NCBI GenBank assembly: GCA_937951875.1
Contig: CALGAN010000055.1
Location: 50,989 to 114,988 of the forward strand
Direction of reading: 5' to 3'
Length of the DNA: 64,000 bases
From: an uncultured Alkalilimnicola sp.
GTDB lineage: Bacteria > Pseudomonadota > Gammaproteobacteria > Nitrococcales > AK92
The notes under the pieces are model-generated. The model was not told where the DNA came from. It did no database searches and saw only the letters and a program-made list of their open reading frames with translations. This document shows, in pieces, positions 25,078 through 36,286 of this stretch (its first letter is position 1; every line of letters starts with the position of its first letter). The translations under genes and the position numbers were made by a program.

Positions 25078-26037
25078 ATGCGGCTAGATCCACTCGGCAA
25101 TCCTTCCTCGGTCGCCGCGCGGCAGGATGGCGCGGCCGTCGCTGTGCGCGCCCGCGGGCTCAGCAAACGCTACGGCGACCGTGTCGTCGTGGACGGCGTC
25201 GACCTGTGCGTCCGCGCGGGCGAATGCTTCGGCTTGCTCGGGCCCAACGGCGCCGGCAAGACTACCACGCTGCGCATGCTCCTAGGGCTGACGCCGCCCA
25301 GCGCCGGCAGCATCGAGGTGCTGGGCCTGCCCGTGCCGGCGCGGGCGCGGGAGATGCGTCGGCGCGCCGGGGTGGTGCCCCAGTTCGACAATCTCGATCC
25401 GGACTTCACGGTGGCCGAGAACCTGGCCACTTATGCCAGCTACTTCGGCCTCAAGGGGCCGGGGCTGAAGGCGCGTATCGCCGAGCTGCTGGAGTACGCG
25501 CAGCTGGCCGATCGGGCCGATGCCCCCATCCAGGCGTTGTCCGGCGGCATGAAGCGGCGCCTGACCCTGGCGCGCGCCCTGATCAACGACCCGGCGCTGC
25601 TGGTGCTGGACGAGCCCACCACCGGGCTCGATCCGCAGGCGCGCCAGCACATCTGGGAGCGGTTGCGCCGGCTGCTCAACCAGGGGCGCACCCTCATCCT
25701 CACCACCCACTACATGGAAGAGGCTGAGCGGCTGTGCGACCGCGCCGCCATCATGGACCACGGCCGCATCGTCGCCTGCGACAGCCCGGCGGCGCTGATC
25801 CGCGCCCATATCGAGCCTCATGTCATCGAGCTGCGCGCCCGGGACGCCGATACCTTCCTGGGGCGGCCGCACGCGTTCGCCGGCGTGCGGGTGGAGCACG
25901 TCGGCGAGACCGTACTGTTGTACGCCCACGACCGCGAGCGACTGCTGGCCGCTGCCGGCGCGCTGCCGTTCATCCAGCGGCCGGCCAATCTGGAAGACGT
26001 GTTCCTGAAACTGACCGGACGCGAGCTGAGGGACTGA
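25078..26037 (+). CDS. ABC transporter ATP-binding protein, NodI-like
   Basis: 319 residues. The Walker A motif is GPNGAGKTT, the Q-loop VVPQFDNLD, the signature LSGGMKRRLTLARALINDP, Walker B LLVLDEPTTGLDP, and the H-loop TTHYMEEAERL. The Asn-Leu-Asp-Pro-Asp-Phe stretch and the C-terminal domain ending in LEDVFLKLTGREL match the NodI/DrrA branch. Two ATGs are possible, 25069 and 25078; the second is chosen because AGG at 25065-25067 is correctly spaced for it. The next gene encodes its permease, three bases downstream. Likely an exporter; substrate unknown. Confidence 0.9.
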   Translation: MRLDPLGNPSSVAARQDGAAVAVRARGLSKRYGDRVVVDGVDLCVRAGECFGLLGPNGAGKTTTLRMLLGLTPPSAGSIEVLGLPVPARAREMRRRAGVVPQFDNLDPDFTVAENLATYASYFGLKGPGLKARIAELLEYAQLADRADAPIQALSGGMKRRLTLARALINDPALLVLDEPTTGLDPQARQHIWERLRRLLNQGRTLILTTHYMEEAERLCDRAAIMDHGRIVACDSPAALIRAHIEPHVIELRARDADTFLGRPHAFAGVRVEHVGETVLLYAHDRERLLAAAGALPFIQRPANLEDVFLKLTGRELRD

Positions 26038-26040
26038 CGC

Positions 26041-26823
26041 ATGGAACGATCGCTGAGCCTGCCGCGGCCGTCGCTGCGCTTCCTGCCGGTCTGGCGGCGC
26101 AACTTCCGGGTCTGGCGCAAGCTCATGGGCCCATCCATCGTCGGCAACTTCGGTGAGCCGCTGCTCTACCTGCTGGCGCTGGGCTACGGTTTCGGCCGCA
26201 TGGTGGGCGAGGTCGGCGGTGTGCCGTACATGACTTTCCTCGCGTCCGGCATCGTTGTCTCCAGCGCCATGACCGCGGCCAGCTTCGAGGCCATGTACTC
26301 GGCCTTCACCCGCATGCACATGCAGCAGACCTGGAGCGCCCAGCTGCACGCGCCGCTGGAGGTCGAGGACGTGGTGCTGGGCGAGCTGCTGTGGGCGGCG
26401 ACCAAGGCGCTGATCAATTCCACCGCCATCCTGCTGGTGGCCGCTGGCATGGGGCTGGTGGGCGGTTGGCAGGCGCTGTGGGTGTTGCCGGTGACTTTGC
26501 TGGTCGGCTTCTGCTTCGCCGCGCTGGCGATGATCGTCACCGCCCTGGCGCGCAACTACGACGTGTTCACCTATTACTTCACGTTGGTGCTGACGCCGAT
26601 GCTGCTGCTCAGCGGCGTGTTCTTCCCGCTGGATAGCCTGCCAGCGGTGGTGGTCGCCGTCGTGCGGCTGCTGCCGCTGGCGCACGCCATCGAGCTGGTG
26701 CGGCCGCTGGTGGTGGGAGGAGAGCCCACCGGCGTGCTGCTGCACTTGGCGGTGCTGGCGGGCTATGCGCTGCTGGGGCTGGCGGTCTCCAGCCGTCTGA
26801 TCGAGCGGAGACTGCGGCGTTGA
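26041..26823 (+). CDS. ABC-2 type permease, NodJ-like
   Basis: 260 residues with about six membrane helices and the ABC-2 permease layout: NFGEPLLYLLALGYGFG near the start, MTAASFEAMYSAFTRM, LLLSGVFFPLDSLP, and LPLAHAIELVRPLVVG. The pair with the NodI-like ATPase is the usual exporter arrangement in gammaproteobacteria that do not nodulate; the transported molecule is not known. The start ATG 26041 follows the ATPase stop by three bases. Confidence 0.9.
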   Translation: MERSLSLPRPSLRFLPVWRRNFRVWRKLMGPSIVGNFGEPLLYLLALGYGFGRMVGEVGGVPYMTFLASGIVVSSAMTAASFEAMYSAFTRMHMQQTWSAQLHAPLEVEDVVLGELLWAATKALINSTAILLVAAGMGLVGGWQALWVLPVTLLVGFCFAALAMIVTALARNYDVFTYYFTLVLTPMLLLSGVFFPLDSLPAVVVAVVRLLPLAHAIELVRPLVVGGEPTGVLLHLAVLAGYALLGLAVSSRLIERRLRR

Positions 26824-26906
26824 AACGATCCGAGCGGAACCTTTCCCCTTCTCAATGCGCCGTGAAGACGGCATGCTGATGCGGCAAACTCCAAGAAAAA
26901 CAAGTC

Positions 26907-27554
26907 ATGCAGACCAGTACATCGCCTATCCTCAAGCCCGAGCATATCGAGGCCCTTTCGAAGCACGGCAGCGTGCGGCAGTTTCCGGCCGATACCCTGC
27001 TGGTGAGTGAAGGCGAGCGTGGCGACCACCTGTACGTGGTGCTGGAGGGGCGGGTACGGGTCTTCGTCAGCGACGCCCAGGGGCGCGAGGTCATCCTCAA
27101 CAGCCACGGCCCCGGCGAATTCTTCGGCGAGCTGGCGCTGATCGACCAGGCGCCGCGCTCGGCGTCCGTCATCTGCGTGGAGCCGAGCCGGCTGCTGCTG
27201 GTCGGGCGGCAGGCCTACGAGCGGGCGGTGGCCAACTGCCCGAGCTTGGCCCTGCACGTGCTCAGCGCGCTGCCGCAGCGGGTGCGTTCCCTGACCCAGT
27301 CGCTCAAGACCATGGCGCTGCAGGACGTGACCGGGCGTGTCACCGAGGTGCTGTTGCGGCTCGCCCGTGACGAGGGCGACCAGCTGGTGGTGGAGCCGCG
27401 TCCCACTCAGCAGGAGATCGCCAGCCGGGTGGGCGCTTCCCGGGAAATGGTCAGCCGGGTGATGAAAGACCTGTCCGCGCGCGGCCTGCTGGTCGTGCAG
27501 GGCAAGACGCTGGTGCTGCGCAAGGAGCTGTCGTCGAGAAGCGACAGTTTGTGA
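26907..27554 (+). CDS. Crp/Fnr family transcriptional regulator
   Basis: 215 residues: a cyclic-nucleotide-binding domain, a long C-helix and a winged helix-turn-helix (TQQEIASRVGASREMVSRVMKDL, about 167-189). In the phosphate-binding cassette, Gly74-Glu75-Leu76 and Arg84-Ser85 match cAMP contacts in E. coli CRP. In the C-helix, the residue at the CRP Thr127 position appears to be Leu, while Thr130 aligns with Ser128. There is no N-terminal cysteine cluster, so it is not an oxygen-sensing Fnr. It lies tail to tail with a cyclase-like gene. Ligand cAMP is plausible but unproven. Confidence 0.85.
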   Translation: MQTSTSPILKPEHIEALSKHGSVRQFPADTLLVSEGERGDHLYVVLEGRVRVFVSDAQGREVILNSHGPGEFFGELALIDQAPRSASVICVEPSRLLLVGRQAYERAVANCPSLALHVLSALPQRVRSLTQSLKTMALQDVTGRVTEVLLRLARDEGDQLVVEPRPTQQEIASRVGASREMVSRVMKDLSARGLLVVQGKTLVLRKELSSRSDSL

Positions 27555-27611
27555 AAAATCCACTGCGCGCGTGAGGTTGTCGAGCCAGAATCCGATGTGA
27601 TTTGGCGTGGC

Positions 27612-27636
27612 AACCCTCCGCTTTAGGCGGGTTTTT
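27612..27636 (+). terminator. Rho-independent terminator after the Crp-family gene
   Basis: AACCC 27612-27616 pairs with GGGTT 27629-27633 with inner CC/GG pairing around GCTTTA. The right arm runs into five T at 27632-27636. It lies 58 bases past the stop. Confidence 0.7.
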
Positions 27637-30600
27637 CAGCTCGCGGACTGAGGTCGCGAGCTGTTTTCTTTTGGGCTTCCGGCAACCGCGCCATCCGCCA
27701 CGGTCCCTTCCCGTACCGCCGCCAGCAGCCGCTGTGCCCGCTCCTGCTGGCGCGCATCGCCGTCCAGTTCCGCCAGCAGTTGGCAGGCGAGCGCCTGCTC
27801 GTAGGGCATGCGCAGGCGCTCGGCGGCGTCGAGGGCGGTGGCGGCGGCGGCGGTGGCGAGATCGTAGCGCCCGTCCAGCCGGTGGCGGTAGCCGGTGGCC
27901 AGCGCCGCTGCCGGGCGGCCCAGCGGGAAGCTGCGGGCGAAGCGCTCGAGCCCCTTGCAGGACTCGGCGACTTTGCGCTCCAGTTCGGCGTCCCCGGGCG
28001 TGCGCCGTCGGAGCTCCAGCCAGCATAGCGCCGCGCCGAAATAGCCCCAGAGTCCGTAAAAGGTGGTGGGCCGTTCGCGAGCCAGGGTCAGGACCGCTTG
28101 GGCGTGGCTTCGGGCCTCGCCGTCGTCGCCGCGGCGCAGCATGGCCAAGGCCAGCACGCCGTGCCCGACCAGCTGATCGGCCGGGAAGGCCGGTTGCGCC
28201 AGCAGCCGTTCCAGCCGCTCGAACGCTTCCGCGTCGATCGCCTCCAGCATCAGTCCGGCCGCCAGCCGGGTGGCGGCTCGCCACAGCAGCATTTGCGGCA
28301 GCCGCTCCACCCAGTGTTCGGTCTCGGTGGAGCCGGCGCGCTCCAGCACCGCGGTCGGCTGGCCGCGGTGCAGGTGCATGAAGCCGCGCACGGCGCGGGC
28401 TACCGCGCAATGCGGTTCGTCGCCGGCTTGCGTGTACAGACGCAGGGCCGCGTCGCTGCATGTCTCGGCCCGCTCCCAGTCGGCCATGCCTTGGTGATAC
28501 ATCGCTTCCAGCTGATGGCAGTAGCCGCCGATCACCGCATCGTTCAGCTCGGCGGCCACGGCCTTGCCGCGCGCGAAATGGGCGCGCGCGGTCCGATGCC
28601 GGCCTAGGATGCCGACACTGAGCGCGAATACCGCGTGCGCCCGCGCTTTGGCGCGGTTCGGACCGGACGGCTCGGCGAAGTTCAGCGTGCGCAGGGCGCT
28701 GTTGATCAGCGTCGTGCGGTCGAGGCCGAAGTACGCCGCCTCACAGCGAATCCAGTGCAGATCGGCGCACAGCAACGCCTGCTGCTCCGCTGTCCTGGCC
28801 AATGGGGCATTGCGACGGCGCCGCAGTCGGACCAATCCCTGCCGTACGCTGTCGGCGATCAGGCCGAGGCGGCGGGTGGGGAGCGGGTGGCCGACGATGG
28901 CCAGCGCGTCGCGGATCTCGGTGCTGGCTTGACCCAGCTGGCCGAGGCGCACGGCCGCCACCGCGCACCAGTAGTGCCAGCGGGCGCGGCGGCTGTCCGG
29001 CGGCGCGAGGGCGTAGACCTGCGCGGCGTCCAGCAGCCGTACCGCTTCCTCCAGCGCCAGGCGATCGAGGGCCTGGCGGGCGGCGCGCTCCAGGCAGGCC
29101 GCCGCCTGCAGCGGCTCGCCGGCGGCCGCCCAGTGCTGAGCCAGCGTTGCCAGGTCCGAGGTCGCCGCCGCGCCGCTGCTCTCCAGGTGGGTGGCGATCG
29201 CCCGGTGCAGCGCGCGGCGCTGGTCGAAGCTGAGCAGCCCATAGGTGATCTGCTGCAGCACGCCGTGGCGGAAGGCGTAGCGTCCGGCGGCGCCCGGTTC
29301 CTGGCTGATCAGGCCACGCCAGCATAGCTGGGAGAGCTGAGCGTCGATGACGCGGGGATCGGCGGTCACCGGGTGCACGGCGGCGAGGGTGTCGACCGTG
29401 AACGACGAGCCCAGCGCGCTGGCGACCTTGAGTGTGAGCAGCTTACTCGGCGGCAGCAGGTCGAGACGGGCGATGACCACGCCCTCCAGGGTCGCCGGTG
29501 CCGTCAGCCGGTCGAGCTCGCTGACGGCCACCCGCAGGGTATGGCCGCTGCCGCTGGCCTTGAGGTGGCCGCTGTCCAACAGTCCGAGCAGCAGCTGCTC
29601 GGCGTAGAGCGGGTTGCCGCCGCTGCGCTCGTGCACGAACTCGGTCAGCCCGGGCGGCAGCTCCACGGCCCGCAGGCGGTCGCGCAGCAGCGCCGCGCAG
29701 TCGTTGGTGCTGATCGGCGGCAGCGCCAAGCGCAGCGTGCCCGCGCGCGCCAGTAGGGCCTGTTGGGTGGGCGTGGCCGATTCGCTCAGCGGTCGCGTGG
29801 CGATCAGCAGCAGGATCGGCGCCGGCTCTCGCACGACCTCGGCGATCAGCGCCCAGGAATTGGGGTCGAACCACTGGCCGTCGTCGAGCAGCAGCAGCAG
29901 CGGCCGTTCCGCGGCCGCGTGGCGCAGCAATCGCGCCAGCAAGCGGCAGGTGGCCTCGGTGCGGGCCGCGCCGACCAGCGGTGCGGTGACCTCGTTCTCG
30001 GGCCACTGCTGCGGCAAGACCGCCGACAGCAGGGGCAGCCAGTCCGCTAGCCCTAGGCGGTCGAGGCTACGCCGCAGCCCGCCATGCTCCGGATCGTCGG
30101 CGGCGCCGAGCAGCTGCTGGAACACGCCGCGCCAGACGGCATAGGGGCTGTCGTCGCCCATGGCGGTCTCGCTGCCGCGCAGCACGGCGATGCCGCGGTC
30201 GGCCGCTGCCTGCTCGGCGAAGCGCAGCAAGGTGGATTTGCCGATGCCGGCTTCACCTTCCAGCAGCACCAGGTTGGCGGCCGGGGACTGCGGCAGCTGC
30301 GCCAGCAGATCCACCAGCTGCCGGCGCTCCCGGTGCCGTCCCACCACGCCGCTCAGGCGCACTGCCGGGGCGCGCGCCGCGCGCGGCCGATAGACCGGCA
30401 CGGGCTCGGCGCGCCCCTTGACCTGCAGCGGCTGCAGCCGCTGCAGCTCGAAGCGATCGGCGACCGCCCGCGCGGTCGCCGTGTCGAGCAGAATGTCGCC
30501 GTCGGCGGCCTGCATGAGCCGCGCCGCGAGGTTGACCGCCTGACCCATCAGCGCGTACTGGCGACGCCGTTGGCCGCCGCGCACGCCGCAGAACACTCGT

Positions 30601-31658
30601 CCGGTGGTGAGGCCCATGGAGCAGCCGAGGCGCTGCCCCTGCAGCTCGGCGCGGATCGCCAGCGCCGTTTCCACGGCGCGCGCGGCGTCGTCGTGGTGCG
30701 CTTTGCCGGGAATGCCCCAGCCGGCGATCAGGGTCACGCCTTTCTCGTCCATCGCCAGCTGGTTGATGCCGCCGCCGTGCTTGTAGATCGTCGCCTGCAG
30801 CGCCTGGGTCGCCTGCTGCAGGCGCAGCAGCAAGTCGGGTGCGTCGTAGTTGAGCCCCTCCAGCTTCACGAAGAGCACGGTCAGGCGGCGGAACTCCGCC
30901 ATCCAGTCGGCCAGGCCGGCTTCCAGGCGCTGCACCACCGCCCGCGGCACGAACTGCCGCGCTTGGGGAGGCAGCGGTAGCGCGCTGGCGGCGGCGATCA
31001 GCGGTGTCCCGGCGGGCAAGTCGAGCAAGCGCCGATAGCCGTCCGCCCTGGGCGTGAGCTGACTGCCGTGAGGCAGCATGCGCCCGACGTCGTCCGTGAC
31101 CAAGACTTCGCCCGGGCCACAAACCTGTACCGCCTGCGACAGGGTGTGCAGGGGAGCGCCGGTGACTAGGAACTCCCAGCGGTTCTCGCGGCCACCCAGC
31201 TGGGCGGCCCATACCTTGCCGGCTGCGCAGGCCACGCGCAGGGCCAGGCCGGCACCGTCGATGCTGCGCCAGTTCCTCAAGCGGGACTGGATGTCCAGCG
31301 CGCAGCGCGCGGCCTGGGTGCAGGCGGTCGGCAGGGCATGCGGCTCGGGCGGCAGCCATAGCGCGGTGACGGCGTCGCCGGCGAACTGCAGCACATCGCC
31401 GCCGTGATCGGCGATGATGTCCACCAACGTGCCGAAGTAGTCGTTGAGAATCCGCCCGACCAGCTCCGCGCCTTCCTCCCCGCGTTCGGCGAGCCGTTCG
31501 GTGAGCGCGGTGAATCCGCTGATGTCGGCGAACAGCACAGCGCCGAAGTGCTGTTCGGCGGCCGGGCTCAAGCTGGGGTGCCGGCGCAGGCGTTGGATCA
31601 GCAAGCCCGGTAGGAAACTGGCGAGGATGTCGTTGGCAGGAGGCTGGGTGGCAGACAA
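27636..31658 (-). CDS. Soluble adenylyl cyclase-like protein: two cyclase domains, AAA ATPase, TPR region
   Basis: 1340 residues. Cyclase domain 1 (about 38-215) has both metal aspartates, Asp45 (FADISGF) and Asp95 (FAGDAV). Domain 2 (about 255-425) lacks the first metal Asp (LFVKLEGL) but keeps the base-reading MDEKG and the Asn376/Arg380 pair. This split matches mammalian soluble adenylyl cyclase. A Walker A motif GEAGIGKST (about 468-476) opens an AAA/NACHT-like ATPase, then a long helical TPR-like region to the end. The only start consistent with the N-terminus is TTG 31658, without a clear ribosome binding site. It probably makes cAMP under control of its sensor half; the signal is unknown. 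Confidence 0.85.
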   Translation of the reverse strand: MSATQPPANDILASFLPGLLIQRLRRHPSLSPAAEQHFGAVLFADISGFTALTERLAERGEEGAELVGRILNDYFGTLVDIIADHGGDVLQFAGDAVTALWLPPEPHALPTACTQAARCALDIQSRLRNWRSIDGAGLALRVACAAGKVWAAQLGGRENRWEFLVTGAPLHTLSQAVQVCGPGEVLVTDDVGRMLPHGSQLTPRADGYRRLLDLPAGTPLIAAASALPLPPQARQFVPRAVVQRLEAGLADWMAEFRRLTVLFVKLEGLNYDAPDLLLRLQQATQALQATIYKHGGGINQLAMDEKGVTLIAGWGIPGKAHHDDAARAVETALAIRAELQGQRLGCSMGLTTGRVFCGVRGGQRRRQYALMGQAVNLAARLMQAADGDILLDTATARAVADRFELQRLQPLQVKGRAEPVPVYRPRAARAPAVRLSGVVGRHRERRQLVDLLAQLPQSPAANLVLLEGEAGIGKSTLLRFAEQAAADRGIAVLRGSETAMGDDSPYAVWRGVFQQLLGAADDPEHGGLRRSLDRLGLADWLPLLSAVLPQQWPENEVTAPLVGAARTEATCRLLARLLRHAAAERPLLLLLDDGQWFDPNSWALIAEVVREPAPILLLIATRPLSESATPTQQALLARAGTLRLALPPISTNDCAALLRDRLRAVELPPGLTEFVHERSGGNPLYAEQLLLGLLDSGHLKASGSGHTLRVAVSELDRLTAPATLEGVVIARLDLLPPSKLLTLKVASALGSSFTVDTLAAVHPVTADPRVIDAQLSQLCWRGLISQEPGAAGRYAFRHGVLQQITYGLLSFDQRRALHRAIATHLESSGAAATSDLATLAQHWAAAGEPLQAAACLERAARQALDRLALEEAVRLLDAAQVYALAPPDSRRARWHYWCAVAAVRLGQLGQASTEIRDALAIVGHPLPTRRLGLIADSVRQGLVRLRRRRNAPLARTAEQQALLCADLHWIRCEAAYFGLDRTTLINSALRTLNFAEPSGPNRAKARAHAVFALSVGILGRHRTARAHFARGKAVAAELNDAVIGGYCHQLEAMYHQGMADWERAETCSDAALRLYTQAGDEPHCAVARAVRGFMHLHRGQPTAVLERAGSTETEHWVERLPQMLLWRAATRLAAGLMLEAIDAEAFERLERLLAQPAFPADQLVGHGVLALAMLRRGDDGEARSHAQAVLTLARERPTTFYGLWGYFGAALCWLELRRRTPGDAELERKVAESCKGLERFARSFPLGRPAAALATGYRHRLDGRYDLATAAAATALDAAERLRMPYEQALACQLLAELDGDARQQERAQRLLAAVREGTVADGAVAGSPKENSSRPQSAS
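27638..27672 (+). terminator. Second terminator hairpin, inside the 3' end of the cyclase gene
   Basis: AGCTCGCG 27638-27645 pairs perfectly with CGCGAGCT 27655-27662, followed by GTTTTCTTTT. It works on the plus strand, in tandem with the preceding terminator, and protects the convergent cyclase gene whose last codons it overlaps. Confidence 0.75.
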
Positions 31659-31715
31659 GCGGCGTTGGTTGCTTTTTCGTTATCGGGACACAGTAGCCGG
31701 TTCCGTCGAGCTCCT

Positions 31716-31756
31716 CAATTGCCCGAATTGCCTAGACCATCGCCTGAATTGCCTAG
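31716..31756 (-). repeat. Direct repeats upstream of the cyclase gene
   Basis: Read on the minus strand, CTAGGCAATTC occurs at 31756-31746 and again at 31735-31725, exactly 21 bases apart (two helical turns). A partial third copy, GGGCAATTG, lies at 31724-31716. They lie 58-98 bases upstream of the cyclase start, a position suited to an activator or operator array. Confidence 0.45.
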
Positions 31757-31801
31757 GCCGGTAACGGCAAGCGCCCAGTTGGGCGCCTGCCGGGATGGGC
31801 T

Positions 31802-32263
31802 TTATTGGCTCGAGCTTCCGCCCAGCGAGCCGCTAGTCGAGCTACCGCTGCTGCCGGTGTCGCTGCCCGAGCTGGCCCCGCTGTCGGAGCTGCCGCCCGC
31901 GCCGCTGCCGGTGCCGCCGCCGGTGCCGCCGCCGACCGACGCCGAGCGGGCGCTGGCGCTGGCGAACTCCTGTTCGGTGATGGAGCCGTCGCCGTCGATG
32001 TCGATTTCGCTGAACGACATGCCGCCCAACATCGGCGAAGAGGCGCCGCTCGGCGCGCTGCCGGTCGCGCCGCCTCCAGCTGCACCGGCGCCGGAAGCGC
32101 TGCCCATCGAGCTGCCGCTATCGGTCGTGCTGCTACTCGAGGTGTCGGCGCTGGAGCTGTCCGTGCCCGACGACGGCGGATAGCCGCTGCCGGACGTGGA
32201 ACCGGCGAACACGGGAGCGGCGGCGAGTGTAAGCACACAGGCCCATAATGCGTGACGCTTCAT
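31802..32263 (-). CDS. Secreted Ser/Gly-rich protein with one EF-hand
   Basis: 153 residues: a signal peptide (RHALWACVLTLAAAPVFA), long Ser/Gly/Thr/Ala low-complexity arms, and one canonical EF-hand loop DIDGDGSITEQE (88-99) in the middle. ATG 32263 follows GGAGG. It is probably an exported calcium-binding protein; the arms look unstructured. The same low-complexity DNA gives false open frames on the other strand. It lies between metH and the cyclase gene, all on the minus strand. Confidence 0.7.
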   Translation of the reverse strand: MKRHALWACVLTLAAAPVFAGSTSGSGYPPSSGTDSSSADTSSSSTTDSGSSMGSASGAGAAGGGATGSAPSGASSPMLGGMSFSEIDIDGDGSITEQEFASASARSASVGGGTGGGTGSGAGGSSDSGASSGSDTGSSGSSTSGSLGGSSSQ

Positions 32264-32394
32264 ACGTCCTCCATGACGTTGGCTGGAAAGTGCGCGGCCG
32301 CGCTCGGCCGCACAGCTTATGTCTGTGCGCTTATATAAGATTCAACTGCAAAAACTGTCGCTCATAAGCGACCGCGCCGCCCGTTTCCGCGCCC

Positions 32395-36084
<3,690 letters not shown>

Positions 36085-36286
36085 GGCGTGCTTTGCGAAC
36101 AGGTGCCGAGGGAACGGGCGATTATAGGCGAAGGGGCGGGGAACTGGCCCGGATTAATCGCTATGAGCTTATTCCGCCGTTTTCGCCGCGGCGGGGTTGG
36201 ATGCGCGCCGCCGCCCTTGGTTGTGGCATCGGCGCCGCCGCTCCATATCTGTTGCTAAAGGTCCGCGGTGGACGTCGCGCAGACAT

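Noticed and set aside
31769..31783. GCGCCC/GGGCGC hairpin as terminator of the EF-hand gene
   Set aside because: Short stem and no T tract on the relevant strand.
36085..36286. Cobalamin or SAM riboswitch upstream of metH
   Set aside because: No B12-box or SAM consensus could be found on the minus strand in this short region.
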